From Hymenolepis diminuta (taxonomy: Eukaryota; Platyhelminthes; Cestoda; Cyclophyllidea; Hymenolepididae), in the NCBI GenBank assembly GCA_900708905.1, contig CAADRB010000050.1, forward strand, positions 688,599-752,598: a stretch of DNA of 64,000 bases, in the 5' to 3' direction. Within the stretch, counting starts at the first letter, position 1, and every line of letters starts with the position of its first letter. The notes under the pieces are model-generated. The model saw only the letters and a list, made by a program, of their open reading frames with translations, had not been told where the DNA came from and made no database searches. Below are positions 36,509 through 51,236 of this stretch, in pieces. The position numbers and the translations under genes are program-made.

Positions 36509-39271
36509 CAGCGCTTCGCTGGTGAACCTTTTCTTTTGCCCTTCTTTAACATAGTTGACATACTTGAAGCATTTTTAAGTAATTAAACCACCAAAAACTT
36601 CATATAACTTTGTTATTATTATTAGTTATTCAATTTGACCATGATTTGATGTTCAGGACTTTCAAAATATAGCCCTGTTTAGATAAAATTAATTTTCACA
36701 ATTTACCCTTTATATTCAGGCAAGCACAACTTTGTTTTCTGTATTGTTCTCCTTTCTTCTATCATGACAAATCTCATCTTAATGTTTGATCTCTGCAAAT
36801 CTGAAAGAATAATACTGGAAATATTTTAACAAAAATCAATATAATTGAAAATACGAGTGCCAGTAATAATGAATCTTTAATTCAAATCCTACTTATCTGA
36901 AATAAGGCGCATTAGATTTTGTATAATTTGTGAATTCGAGTTAAAATATTGAAAAGATTGAATTGAAACGCAAATCAAAATCGCCAAATTAAAATAAAAC
37001 AACTTGGATTAAAACAAATAATCTTCAATTTCATCGTGTCCATAAAACTGCATGGTTCGTTAATAGCTTGAAACAAAATTTAAATCCCTAATTATTTTGA
37101 GAAATATATAATACTCGAATGTTTTATTGAAGTGTAGCAATTATTCTTGCTACAATGAGGAGATTTAATGCGGCATAAAAAATTAAACATAATTCTTGCG
37201 AAAACAAATTAATACTCCGAAAATCTGGGAGAAAGTATGCAGATCGCTTTAATTCAAAATTTATTAATTATATAAAGTAGTAATTTTAAATATCAGCTTA
37301 GTTTCAGAAGAATATAGAGCTAAATATTCGAGCAAAAGCCATTTAAATTAACAATTTTAAATCGGAAAGCATAGTTCGCGCACATTTATTAAATGGAGGT
37401 TAATGGAATATTTCAATTATTTGGGAACGCTTGCTGTAACATTACATGGAATGAAAGATTAAATGCAACGTATTTTATTACCATTAATTTTAATATTCGA
37501 TTGGGCGATAAGTGCATTGAGTTTTGTGAGGAGTTTACATTTTTCTCAAAAAAGTGCTCTTGGAAATAAGAGATGGAAAAAGTGAACTTGTAAGGAGAGG
37601 AGGCAGATGTTTGTTGAGAGTATCAGCGAAGATAAAACAAAAAATTTCGATTTTTTCAAATTTAGAATATGATCATTTTGGGCGCCAAAGTTTGTAAATC
37701 AGAGAGGATTTTGTTGATTTATTCTTGTTTTAGATAACTGAATTTAAACCAAGCGGGAGAAATCAAGCAGAGGGTGAAGACATACCTTTATTTCCCACGT
37801 ATAATGGAAAATTCGTGACTAGACTTACGCCCTCAAAACATATTACGAATCGCATATAAGGACGTGTCTATGCTTGATGAAACACGATAAAGCCAACGCC
37901 CTGGTCTAATATAAAACAAATGATGGTGTAAGGACAGGTCGTTATGCAAAGCGTTTTTAAAAATTATAATAACGGCTTTGCCTCGAAAATATTAAGATCG
38001 GCTTCTAAACAGTTTTCGTGAAGGTCTTATGTTTGAATACTTATAAAGATGGGATCTAGGTCATTCTTAAAGCAGATCCCTTGATAAATGCTAGCATACG
38101 ACAAGAAGGCGTTCGTCGGATGCACAATAGTGATGCCACGTCAATAGCATATTATGTCCTAACCAAGGCATGGTTAATCGTCATTCATCGATTGGTCCAT
38201 TCTCTAACCAGACGTTACAATCGGATAATGGTTGGTTTAATGTTTTCCAACCAATCACAATTTGACCAAACTCTATGTGTATAAATAAATGATTAATCAC
38301 GTCAACATATGGTCTGGTTTGGTATTGTTACTAGACAAATCTTGTCTAGTTAAATCTCTTTCACGCGAGGATCTGAGCAAATTGTTAAGACACTTGAGAG
38401 CAGGGACTGACAACACATTATAACAGTGTCAACGACAAATTATTGCAATGTTTAGCTAGCATAATTTGTTTGTAACATCTGCTTTGTTTAAAAGTTATTT
38501 GCTACAAGACGATGCAAACGAATCGAGGTGTTATGACCAGCAGCAGAATTAAGTCTACCGATTAATTAACTCCGAATATCGTGACCGAGGTTTTACGCAT
38601 GAATCTGGAGTTAAGTTATTAAATTTAAACTTTGGAGCATTTCTCGGAAAACTATGCCCATTATGAGGCCGATTATGACTTTTCAGGCAAGGCTATTTGC
38701 AAAACGAAACATTAAACAAATAGGATTTAATTAAATATTAAAGCATTTTTAATTTTTAATTTTCACTTAAAATTTCTGCTGCTTATTATCACTCGAAATT
38801 TAAGCCTCAAGGAAGATGCAATCGACTGAAAGCTACAATCACGAGACGAATTTAAGAAATCAGTCATTGAAGGATTTACATACTACTCTTTTGGTCATTC
38901 AATAGTTGGTCATCCGATTTGGAATCTATTTTAAATTTTCGAATGAAAAAATTTTAGCACTCTTTTTGTTAATATTTATCCTGCTTGTATTATATATTTT
39001 TTTACAAAATCAGTATCAATAAGATTTAACGTATCAATCAGGTTATATTACGGTTAATCTTAATTATGGTAAATGCTAAGTGGACTAAACTGTTGTAAAG
39101 TGAATCAATCTGGTGACTGCGCGTGCTTTTCTATTGGTTTACTGACTGTATAACACATGTACCAACTAAGAATTGTCACATGCATTCGATCAATGTGGTA
39201 CTGACATTCGAATACAAAAGTACCATGATGTCTTATTAATACAAACTCTTGTTTTCTGTTATTTAATATAC
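36509..39271. other. Gene-poor AT-rich stretch
   Basis: No supported feature. An open frame at 38081-38284 has no motif. Confidence 0.3.
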
Positions 39272-39798
39272 TGTAGTAGGTTGATGGCTAACAGCAATAA
39301 AAAAGAATACCAAGGGTTGCGTAGACCGGGATGTATCGAGCAAACCTCAGTACAGAGTCTCAAGGGAAGATAGAGAATTGGAGGAGAAGAATTGAGCAAA
39401 GGGGGATGTGTCTGACGAGCTAGGGTCACCTGTGTATGTGTTTGTGGAAGGCTATTAATAATCGTCGCTTCAGGTGAGGACACGTATAAGGATATAATTG
39501 TATTCGTGCTTTAATTGGTCGGGACGATTGTAGGAAAAGGAAGGGACAGTGAAGACAGGACTGGTTAATAGCAGGGCCGACTAAGCGGTGTCTGCTACTA
39601 TCGTCCGAGGTATGCTTACCTTTCCCGATAGATGAAAATAGGCCAGTTGGGGACACACGATGTTTATCCTAATAGTGCTTGAGGTCACAGGAAAGGTTAA
39701 AGGTTTACAGACATTACTGTAAGGATGGGATGATCAAATTATGGTGATTAGCGATGACGTAAGATAAATATTTCGGAGGAAAAGGGATTCATCCTTCA
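39272..39798 (-). repeat. Probable solo LTR of the gypsy family (copy 2)
   Basis: About 527 bp. The left end reads TGTAGTAGGTTGATGGCTAA. The right part shares GGGACACACGATG with copy 58925-59355, and the segment from TTTACAGACATTACT to the terminal ATTTCGGAG ... GGATTCATCCTTCA with 54913-55008. Minus-strand ends are TGAAGGATGAATCC ... CTACA, that is TG...CA. Confidence 0.6.
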
Positions 39799-42700
39799 AT
39801 ATCATTGTGGTACTTTATGTAATTCTTTTATTATATATATGTATATATATGCATGATTTGACTATGCGTTTAAGCTAGAATTTAAAAGATGTTGAATACT
39901 GAGGACCAATAAAATTAAAAAAATTTTAGCAATTATTACAATAATTTGGCATTATTATTATTCCACCTTGGATAAATTCTAGTGAATTTAGCATAGCTAA
40001 ATTCATATAAGCAGGATTTATTCTACTAGCCTTATCACTAACTAACGGTCTAGAAACTTAAATAGTGAAAGTGACAGCACCCGTTTGTTAACGTGTTCAA
40101 TCCGGATGTACATTCACTTCGGCAATGAGATGATTTTGAATTGACGTGATTGAGAGCGTGCTTACGAGTACGAAATTTCAATAAACCCAGGTATTGAAGT
40201 GTATTTACATTAATAGAATTAAACAGACGGATTCATAGTTATCACCGAATATATAACTCTGCAATCAGACAGTATTCGTACTAAAATCATTAATTATACG
40301 TGAAGATGTACAGTTTTAAATATTAAAATCATAAATGGAGATGATGGTAAAACAAGATGTCATTTTAGAAAAGTAACATATCTCTGCCAATAGGGTTACA
40401 ATTTACGCCAATTGATCCCTAACAACTTGTTGACCTCACTTCTACTAGGAAATAGGGAAAAACAGCCCTGACTTTCATGAGCAGAGATTTGAATCTATGC
40501 AGTTTCATGGCGGGTCATAATTTGCTTGGTGCCAGAAGAAAACTAACATCTGAATTTGAGCAGATTTAATAAGTGGGTGGTTGCGCCACTTTCATCTTCG
40601 TTCCGGAATAGAATTTACCTGGTGTTAGGTGAAATTTACCTCAAAATAACCTACAACTTTTTAACATAATTTTGTTCGCTCCCCTCTGCCAAAATTTATG
40701 AGTATCTTTTCTGTATTTTAACAATCTTTTTCAGCCTTAGTTTCGCGATATTTGTTTACTTCTCAAAGTTCTGAAAATATTTCTCATCATTTCGTTGAGC
40801 AGTCTTGGATTTAGAATAACTGTACAAAAGTATACGTCAAGTGGAACAACAAATAAGAAGAGTGATCGCATGGCCGATTTCTTCTTTTCACGTCTGCTGT
40901 ATCTGGCAAATAGTTTTTGGACCAACAGGACCCACCAGTGTTCGAGCAGGGGTTAATACTACTAATGAGTGCAAACTTTACTCTAGAATCAACATCTACT
41001 ACTATTTTCACATCAATTAGAAAGCTCCCGAAATCTCAAGGGAATAAAACAAGAACTGCGACTGGATCCAGGCACTGCTCTAGGTTTAAAAATTAAAATC
41101 ACCCATTTTGTCTCTCTTCTTATCTTAATTAGCACGGGATTGAAAGTTAAATAATGAAAACTGATCATTATTTCAGATATGTTATGTAAATAAAATACCA
41201 ATCTTTACTTATGAAAAATGTAATTTTATTTTACATTTACATTACAGGCAAACTGACATACGGGTGATTTATTGAAAAATCACGGTACAAGTGCAGTCAA
41301 ATGAATATAATCAAGGTCAAATATTCAATTTGCGGATCGGTGTTATCCTATTTAATGGCACTTACAAGCAGAGGTATTGCCACTTGAAAGTTCTTTAAAT
41401 GTGGCGAGATGTTGAGCATACTATTCCTAGGCATATAAACAAATATTCATTTATTGCGGAAGCTTATTTTCTCACGCCAATCCATGACAACTCAAGAAGT
41501 AAATTGGCAAATAAGAAGGAAAATAATCTTTTGAATCATGATCTAAATGCTTGAAAGGGTTATCAGCCACAGTATAGGCAATAGTAATTATTAAGAGAAC
41601 GTTACTTATCGCATTTGCTAACGCAATAAAAAGATCACTATTTATTCATTTAGTCTGAAGTCTAACTGTGCAGTGTGAAGACTAAATTTATACCGCAGAT
41701 CAAATTAGATTTCAACCTCTTAGAAATCAAAATAAACTCTGTTAGCATGGAATTCTACTTACCAAATTCAACGAACTAGTGAAGATTAGATTATTCCCAA
41801 GTTGCAGCTACTCTATGAAGTGGAGAAAAAACGTTTGTATAAATATGACTTTCAGAACCTACTACTGCAGGCTGGAGCAGAAAAAGAGGATCAAGGTGAA
41901 ACAAAGGGTAATGACAGACTCTCGCATATCTCTTTTCAAAGCAGTAGTTTTGAAATCTATGAAATCTCTTGACCGATTCGCATTTTGCTTCGACGTTTCA
42001 ATAAAAGAACTTATAATTATATAGTAACTATTATAATGCAAAATCGGAAAAAGTGTCAGGTATCCAATCGCATAGGCACAAAATGGAGCATAATATTAGA
42101 AACTCAGTTTGGTATTGGGCTGCGCCTGATTTTGATTGAAGTAAAAACAACAAATAGGCTGAAAGAATTAATTAAAATGCGGTTTTTTGAAAGTTTAATA
42201 TCTTAATATTATAAATACCGATAAATTTCTCAAATTCTTATTTTGCTCACTCTTAAATTAAACTTTCAGAAGGAGAAGAGAAGAACCCTTCAAAAACCCA
42301 TAAATTTGCAAGACGATGAAATTTTACGATGATTCAAAGTATAAGAATTGAGAGATATGGACGTAACCAAGGGCAATGGAGGAAATCGGAGGATCAGTCA
42401 TTCAATTTATTGTGAAGTAAAAACAGAAAATTGTGAGTGTAGAAAAATAACAGTTGGTAGACGAAGTAGCAAAGAGAAAAACCTGAAATTCATAACCAGG
42501 AAGAAGTTCTGGATCCAAAATATGAACAGGGCTAATTGGATCTCGGGGATTTAATGCGATAATAGTTATTTAATATGGGTAATATTTATGGCATATAACC
42601 ATTTAATGCCCGTCCTTATTTACTTACCACTCATTAACTCTTTTACTTATAATACCAAGTTAAGTGATCTTTTCCTTGGTGCAGAAGATAATGTCGAATT

Positions 42701-45700
42701 TAACAAGCGTTGATTGAAGAATTCACTTTATCTTTGTCGACACTTTTGACATTTTACTGAATATTTAGTCATTTTCTATTCATTCTAGATTGATTTTTTA
42801 TACACAGATATTCATGATTTGGTGATATGCGCCGGTAGCACATCAATTAATGCGTTCATCTGCAAAGTTTTACGTCCTACACGACCTCTTTGTTAAGTTG
42901 GGCCAATAGAAGGCGCATTGGAATCTACGTTTCTCAAGGAGGAAGTGAGATAGCGCTGCCTTTGTAAAACTCTCTTCTGAATGGGCTTTGCAGTTACTTC
43001 TGGACATAGAAACAGCCATAATTAATTAACCCTCTAAACTGCAGAAAATAATTTCTTCTTTGTTTTCTTTCGCTTTTATTAGAAGAGACAAAATATTTAC
43101 AATTTCACTTTCTATCCCGTAGACTTTTCCCATGTCCTAATACCGAGACTGATTCTCGCGAATGATTTTGCAGTCATTAAATATGCGTTATTATTTAACT
43201 GAGTTTTAATAATTGGAAAAGAATGGTTATTTAAAGTTGTTTTAAATTTGAATATCGCGCCATTCGAATTATACAAAAAAGTCTACTTCGCCTTCAAAAT
43301 AAGCATAATTAACGTTGGTGTTCAAATTTTTATCCATAATCTTATTATTAAAACACTCAATTTTGCCACCGTTCTGTAGATAATGATGATAATAGAAAAT
43401 TGGAAGAAAAATTTTTACCTTAGGTGGACGAAATGCCTGAAGAAGTGGAACGATTTTGACATGACAAAACGGTGGAAATTTTAAATTGGAAACATGAAAT
43501 GGGAGAACAAAGACGAAGTCAAATAGCATCAAAGTGCTAAAGATTGAGCAAGGGGAGGAGGGAAATTACTCGGAGAGGAATCTGGCGGAAGAAGACTCGA
43601 ATTTATGTTGAAATAACAGCAGTTTTCTGGATATTCCGATTTTATATTATATTTTAATATTATTATTAGTTTATACATAATTGAGAGTGGCACCAAAAGT
43701 CTATCTTTTGAAATAAGTTAATTTTGCACGCCGTCTCAACCGAAGTAATTTCTGAAGTCTGAGGTTGCAGTCACAGTTTCTAAATCATAATTTCCAAAAT
43801 ATCAGACGCATCAAATTTTATTAAACAACAGCAATTGAAATTTTGGAGAGAAAACAATGAAGTTTAATAGAAGAGAAAAAGAACAGTAAGAAAGACGAAG
43901 AACAGGGGGAAGGTAGTGGAAAAGTACAAGGGCCGAATGTTTGCACACAAGTCTTATGTATCGAAATATCCAGATGGAAAAAGAGTAACCGTGAATGAGG
44001 TGAGTAAAAATCGACATTCGACATTCTGCACACAGTTTAAGCAACTGCAAAAACGGAAAAAATGATTTTGTTTAAAAGATTTAAACTGATTTTGTTTTAA
44101 AATGAGGCATTTAGTTGAATCCCTCACCTTCTTCTACCTTTTGAGGATAGTAAACTAGCTCGTGCAAACAAATTTGAGACAATGCAGAAAACTGCAATTT
44201 TTTCCCTCTTGAATTAGCCAAAGAGATTCTACACTGAGTCCTTCTTAGCTGATATCTAATTGAACAGGATACTCCTGAATTGTAGACAAAACGACATTAA
44301 TTGCAATTTTGATTATGCAGAAATCAGTGGTTTTAGGACTTTCAATTCGTAATTTCACAATTTATTTCGCTTTCATTTGTAAATTTACATTAAAATCTGC
44401 AAACAACCCGTCGAAATCGTATTTTAATTCAAAATTTTAACTTGATGCAAAAATCCTGTTTAAGGGTGCACTTCAAGTATTTTAATTTTGTGTCTTAAAA
44501 TTGTGTGCATTTAAACATTATGGTTTACTTATTTTACTAATATATTTATTTATTTATTATTTTTTTCTGATATTAATTGTTATGGACAGCAGTTTTTTAT
44601 TATTTAAACGTTGGGCGTTTCTAAACGGAATCTGTACTCATATTATGTCAGTTGCTGTAAAAATACACATTTTCAAAGATTTTTAAACTTATAATCATTC
44701 AGTTACATTTACAGTTGATATTGAAAAACACAATTGTACAGTTGTGCTTCATGGAAACGGTAAATACACTCACATATAATGTGTTATTATTTTGATATTC
44801 CAATATAAGGGTTTTGTTTAGAGAATTTTGAAGGCTTTGAATTCATAATAATACCGAATTTGAGTTTTTTATTAATTTTAACCTTTATTAGAGGAATAAT
44901 TGTTTTTGTACTACTCATATCAGAAAATCAATTATTTGTACTTATAAGTTTAGAAAAACTATTTAACATTATTAAATGTATTTTGCGTAGTTACATTTCA
45001 ATGACTTACCATGAGGCTCTTTTATTTAATTTGATTTGGACGGAGAAGAAAAGGGCAAATGATGAAGAGTTATTCGTCTAAAGTTGAGTTGTACAAAGAA
45101 TTAATGATAGGCGGTGAAAAAGTCCAGATTGAAGTATGCGGGTGGTGAGTCAAAGTCCAGTTCAAAGGAAATTCAATTTGGAAAATAATAGTAAAGGAAT
45201 TGGACGATTTCATTGAACGATTTAAACGAATCCTAAATTTGTATTAGTAAAAAGACATGCTAATAATGTTATCCAATATTATTACCCGTGGAAAGTAAGA
45301 AAATTTTGTAATTTTAAATCATAGAGGATGACCATGCTAAATGGGTGATAGAAGGGACTTAAGCAATGTCAGAAATTATTGTGGTAAGTAGAGAACCAAA
45401 GCCATACCGTATCTGGACTTCAAAATCATCAAGTTGTCCGATTTCTACGATTTCATCGCTACAATGAAATTCTGGAAGACATTTTTCAAGTGATTTCTTG
45501 ATCACCATCTTTTCACTTAACTATTCTGTCTTAATACAAGGTCTTACTGGCTGAATAGTTTGGTCGCTAAATTCAAAAAGGCTCAGAGTAGGAAAAAGAC
45601 TGTTTGTTTTATCATATTATTATACATATTAATATTTAATATGAAAATTTTTGACAAATTGTTGAAAAAATGACAATAAATTTTATTGAATTTAAAAAAC

Positions 45701-48700
45701 TTACAATGAATTGATTCTTAAGTGGCAATTCTTGCATAGAAGTATTGAATACTGTGTTAGATATTAAATCGTATTCTGGCGGTTTTAAAACTATCAATGG
45801 ATTGGCCAAATGCTTCCTCATATCATCGGACGTTCAACACATCTATCCACTGTACATGAATTGAATTGAATACCTCCTCTGCTTCCGAAAGTGAAGTTTT
45901 GGTCATTCAGTCAATGCAATGCTCCTTCCATAGCGGACGTCCATCAAGTAGCCGAAATTTAGTATACTTTCACTGCATAAATACTGCATTCCCAATTTTT
46001 TTTCAGCATAAATTCAAATATTAATATTTCTCTGAAATTTTTTTCCACAAAATATCGCTTATCTTCAGCCTGACATTCCTCCGATTTACTATTGTAGAAC
46101 AAAAATACATAAATGTATTCGAAAAATTTGAAATAAATTCAAAATTCTGCCGTATTTTATTAAGTAAAACTGTTTGAAATCAAAATAGCAAATGAATATT
46201 AATCTGGCGTGTTTCTCAATTGACGGTAAGGAACATATTTTTGTTTTAGTTTTGTCGAATACATCTTTATTGAATGTTGAAAACTGTGGGTGTACCTGGA
46301 GAGAATAAAAAAATACCGTGAAGCAAAATATGACCGAAATTTTAGAATATGTGTTGATGTTCAGTTACTTCGCAAATAATCCAATTTCGGAAAATAAAAA
46401 TTAGACAGAAAATGTGAGAGGTTATAATGATGCCTTGCTTTCAATTTTAAATAGCTACTTCCTTGTTTAAATCACCAAACTTCTCCACAAAAGCAAGACG
46501 AAAAGAGAAGAGAAAGATTTCTGTTCGAGGAGATTGATCGAATGAAGATGATCAGACATGAATGTGCAGATGTGTATCTGATTATATGTAGTCCAGAAAT
46601 GGGCAGGAGGAAGGAGAATGCTCCCGAAAGGACAATCATCTATTGACGTTGAAAATTCAATGCAGAGGTTGATTGTTTTCACTTTACTTTGCTACGTCAT
46701 GGAAACTCAACAGACTATTTAAAGGATATAGATGCAAATATAATAATCTTTTTAAAAAATAATTTTTTTCCCACTCACATGTAAAAGGTTCCAAATTATG
46801 AGGTTTTCTTTCAATTAATAGAAGGCAAATATGCTTGAATTCGTACTACTCAAACCTCAGTTGTTTTAACAAATTTGAATGCAGGTTCACAAAGACTTCT
46901 GACGACTTCTAGTCAATTTCGAAGTTGCATTAATTGAAGTATTAAACATTTCAGTTTACAAACAACTTTGCCCAAACCCTTAATCAATGCCCACTATTTT
47001 GCATTCAAATATATCTCTATTCATTTAATACTTATTTTGTATTCATTATGTTTAAATAATTATTTTAATATATGTAAGTTTAAATGATCTCTTAAATAAT
47101 ACTTTTTTATAAATCAGAACGCTTTAGAAAGCAGTTATATTCATACATATGAAGACAAATCCAGAAAATGTTCGATCGTTTTTTCATTTCTCTCGTGGAG
47201 CCTTCTTTGGATAACTATGTTTCTGCACAAATATATAATATGAATTAATAGAATAAACATTAATTTTGTAATTTATTTTAAAATGCTGCATCTTAGATTA
47301 TTGATAATATTTCTAAATGAGTCGTAGATTAATTTTATAAGAGAAAATCAGCTCAAATTTCTCAGTGAATTCATTGAAATATCTTTTAAAAAACGTTAAA
47401 TACATTTCTTGGATAAAGTGCATCTGATATTTTAAAGCTATTAGCACCAGTTTGAAGTCAATCAATTTTTTAAACACTCCTAAAACACGTAATATTTAAT
47501 TTAATTTAAAATTAATTTTTAATTTAATTTAATATATGATGTTTGGATATGATCTCACAGGGGGAAGAAAACGGATCAAAGTTATTCTAAAAATGGCGAA
47601 TGTTTTTTGAGATGAAGAGGGCTTAAGCACCAAAAAACAACACTTTCTTTTTAAGCGTCACATTATTTTCAACCTACTTAAAACAAGGTACTTGATCTTA
47701 GTGATCACGTGGAAATCCCATTTTCTTTTATTTATTTTGTTCCAGGATCTCAACACATTCACTGCACTAACCATAACTTTTAATACGTCATGCTCAACCC
47801 ATTTCTCTCCATCCCCAAAAACGACTCATCTCCGTCATGTGCTTAAAGGTGTGTAGTTTGTAACAACAAGGTCTTTACTTAGCGAGTTAAGACTTGCCTC
47901 TCACGAGTAAGCTACTCACAAAGATTCCTCGAGATATGGGTTATTATAATTTTACGAAATAAATCCAGTCTACCTACTTTTGATTCATAAAATCTAATTA
48001 GTAAATTAACTAAGGAATTCTTGGATTGAAAATGAGCTTTGCAAGTGATTATCCAATCGTTTATAAAAGAATTTTCCGGACAGATTATAAACTTTAACTT
48101 CCTATTTTAATTGTGACCTTCAGAGTTTCGAAAACCGACTTTCCAATATTCAACAGCTACTTCCTTTTAAGCATTTCGACTCTGAAAAATAAAAAGAAAA
48201 ATCAGATCGAGTTTGGAAGAGAAAGAACTTTTAAAAAAGTTTGGAGTTAAACCGGCATTTTCAAAACATCTTCTAGCTCCGCGCCAGAGAGAATACAAGG
48301 TAAACTAAGATTTACATATAGGACTATACGGGGTGGGGAAATTCAAATTATTCGATAAATGTCAAGGACGTTTACCTTATAATATAAAGAGTTGCCATTA
48401 AAATAAATAAATAAAATAAAAATAAGATAGCAACTTTTAAAAACACTACTTTGGACTAACAAAGGGCGGATTGATTGAGCTTTCTTCCCTTTAGCACATC
48501 CAATGCAAAGTCTCATTCTCCCCATTCCTCCTCCGGCCTTTTAAAATCTTGAAAGTGGACTTGAATTACTCTTTTATTGATGAAAAGACCATTTTCTTCC
48601 GACATTTTCTGTTCTACGTCAGATAAATTCTAGTGATTTTAATTAAAATTGTTGTATAGAAATGGGTTAATACAATGCTAATAAATCTCTAAATTTAAGC

Positions 48701-49895
48701 TGTTTATACCGTTTGGGTTCAGTTTTTTCATCAAGTTTAGCAAAAAGAGCAGAGATTTATTTAAAATAATATTTTTTTTGAAAACTTGCAGTTATAGAAA
48801 GCTTATTTCAATAAATTCAAGTTGGGACTTTCATAAAGTTAAACAGCGATTTAATAGTAAAATTAGACGAAATGAATATGGCGCTGGGTAGATACGTGAA
48901 TATGTTTAATTTTACGTTGGCCAATTGTTATCATAGAAAACGCTGGCACTTTCAAACATTAATCTAACATAATTTAATTAATAACTTATGAAAGAGAACT
49001 GATTAGCCACTATAACATGGCACATAATGGGCTACAGAGTTCTTAAGTTAAATTAATTCTTCAAATGGAAGCCGAATACTTAATTCAATCGTGCAAAGCG
49101 ACCAACGGAATGCTTTGTCACTTTCAAATGGAGGCTTCATTAATCTCTTTTTCAGTAATTTTTCTTTGAGATAATTTTTGCAAACAAAATATATGTCGTT
49201 TCCTACTACTGGATGAGACGTTCATCGTAGAGCTTGGGATGACTAAGCACCCATCATCGAGCAGCTAAATCGCTGGCTCCAAAGCAGTCAGGGTTAGGAG
49301 AATCCAATAGGTTCTATGACAAATAGTTTTCTCGTCTCTAAAACCTACTTTTCATAGTTTTATAAAACGATTCATAAAAGGACAGATTAACAATGGAAGG
49401 TAATTGACAAAAGAGGTAATTTCCAATTTAAAAGAGTCTCGGTAAATGCGTCGCTGTGGATAACTAATGTACTTGTCTATTAATGTGTCAATAAAATGTG
49501 TGGTTGAGTATGTAAAATTAATTATAGTTTCTAATTTTAAAACGGTTTTCCGTAATATATGAAATAATCTAAATAGTGTAGAGATGTAAGAAAAGGCATA
49601 GAAGAAAACTAGAAAAGGGTAAATTTAGGTACACGACAAGATTCAATAAATCAATAGAAAATCTTCAATTTGAGTTCAGTAAAACTATTACACAAATCAA
49701 TTTATTAGATGTCAAAATAACGTTTAAATAATGTTCAACAATAGTGGCTTGTTTAAAAATGCTCTACAAAACAATTTATTTTCATTTAACAAGATCGCTT
49801 TATTAGGATCAACGTTTCAAAATTTATCAAAGTATTCGGAGAAATGTTAATCAGTGTTGAATTTACTATCAATCGCCATCACCACCGATGGGTTT
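39799..49895. other. Ten-kilobase gene-poor region
   Basis: No gene, RNA or mobile element could be supported. There is a TA microsatellite at 39831-39850, a possible degraded tRNA-like tract at about 42830-42930 (weak) and several short open frames without motifs (41779-42206, 42348-42554, 43532-43269, 44860-45081). Confidence 0.35.
39831..39850. repeat. (TA)n microsatellite
   Basis: A short alternating TA tract interrupted by one G. Confidence 0.8.
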
Positions 49896-49992
49896 CAACC
49901 AATGCGAGAAGTTTCATACTATTTTGCAGGAGACGTGTGCGATATTTAAAGCAGAACTATTCTAGAAGCACTCAATCAGAATTGACTTTAAG
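49896..49992 (+). promoter_or_regulatory. P6 core promoter
   Basis: CAACCAAT is at 49896-49903 and TATTTAAA at 49943-49950, 50 bp before the ATG at 49993. The order and spacing are the same as in P2 and P3. Confidence 0.55.
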
Positions 49993-51126
49993 ATGGTAAT
50001 GAATACGTCCTATGCTAACCTAGATTTGAGTACAATTTTTGTTGTTCTATATATTAATAATATCGAATAAGTTCAAAACTAATTTATATTTTAGATAAAA
50101 GTAATATTTATAATATTACTTGCTTCTTACGTCGCATTTCCAAGTGAGTCAATTCTAAATGGTGTCTTTTTAAAACCTATAATTTAGTTTTAATTATTGC
50201 ACAAATTTGATTTTTCCCTAATCGTTCAAAGTTCTTATAAGTATTTAATTTTAAATATTTCGAGTTTAAACATATTTTCGTGATTAATTGTGATAAAGAA
50301 ATGCTCATTCAATTCCTAAATATTGAACGCTCTACTCCTTTGATAGTCGAATAATATATCTCTACCATTCGGCCAGTTTTTCTGTCGACGCATTTGCCTC
50401 CAAATTCATTAGACTATGACTAATTCGTCTACTTCTGTAACTAATCAGGGTACTTGTGTTACCTTCATCTTTCTATGACTGAAAGTGAATAGAGATGAGT
50501 AGTTAATCACTTAACGGGGTGCAGTTCCATGAGGAATATATAATTGATTCTGTGATTTAAAGCAGGCTGTTTGATTTTATTTCATATCATAAGCAATGCA
50601 TCCAACCGCGGAAATTTGCCATTTATATATTTATTTTACAAATTTCTATCATCTTTCATTCTTAATCTATATGGCGGTGATTTATTTTTCTTAAGCTCGC
50701 GTTTATAGAAAGGATTTTAATGATGAAACGAACAACAATTTCAAACAAGCTGATGAATCTAAAATGGATAAAGGGAAGGTGAGTAACGACGATAATGAAT
50801 ACGACGACGACGACGATGATGTTGAGGATGATGAAGATAACGATGATGATTTTGATGACGATGATGATGCTGATGAAGGAAATTTAGGATTGTCTAAGAA
50901 GGTACTTTGGGCAGGACCGCAAACATATAATGGCTATTACCAATCGAGATACAGGAACAACGGAAAGACGAAATCATCATTTGTTTCTGATTCGCGATTA
51001 CGACGCAGCGACAAGAGTAGTAAGCCAAAGGAAAGAGTTAATTTAGAAGAGACTATTCAAAATAAAAATCGCAAATATGACTCAAATTATAGACAAGGAT
51101 TACAGGAATTTGCCGACCTTATGTAA
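49993..51126 (+). CDS. P6: small secreted Asp-rich protein of the same family
   Basis: Three coding exons: 49993-49995 (the ATG alone, donor GTAATG), 50095-50143 (49 nt, donor GTGAGT) and 50696-51126 (acceptor TTTTTCTTAAG), for 160 codons. The signal peptide MIKVIFIILLASYVAFP is followed by TRVYRKDFNDETNNN. Next come three Asp/Glu blocks (after NEY, around VEDDEDNDDD, and before ADEGNLG), the motif KVLWAGPQTYNGYYQSRYR, a Ser/Lys/Arg-rich part, and the tail NKNRKYDSNYRQ plus GLQEFADLM at the stop. AATAAA is at 51231-51236. The acidic half and basic half are sharply separated, so the mature protein is strongly polar along its length. Function unknown; calcium or matrix binding would be speculation from composition. 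Confidence 0.8.
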
Positions 51127-51236
51127 AATTTTGCAGTGATGGGAATATTAACCTCTTTGTTTTAAATTTAAAACTGAAAACTTGTCAGCATTAAAAGAAA
51201 GTTATGCGGATAAATACTTTCCGTTTTGATAATAAA

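Noticed and set aside
36073..36561. 162-codon open frame on the minus strand opposite P5
   Set aside because: It lies antisense to the P5 pseudogene exon, whose plus-strand frame carries the family motif; the minus-strand protein has no recognisable feature.
42830..42930. Possible second tRNA-like SINE
   Set aside because: Only a loose A-box-like match; no B-box at proper spacing.
44989..45060. Minus-strand CTC-ATG-GTAAGT as a P6-like micro first exon
   Set aside because: No TATA box at 45-50 bp and no signal or tail exon downstream on that strand.
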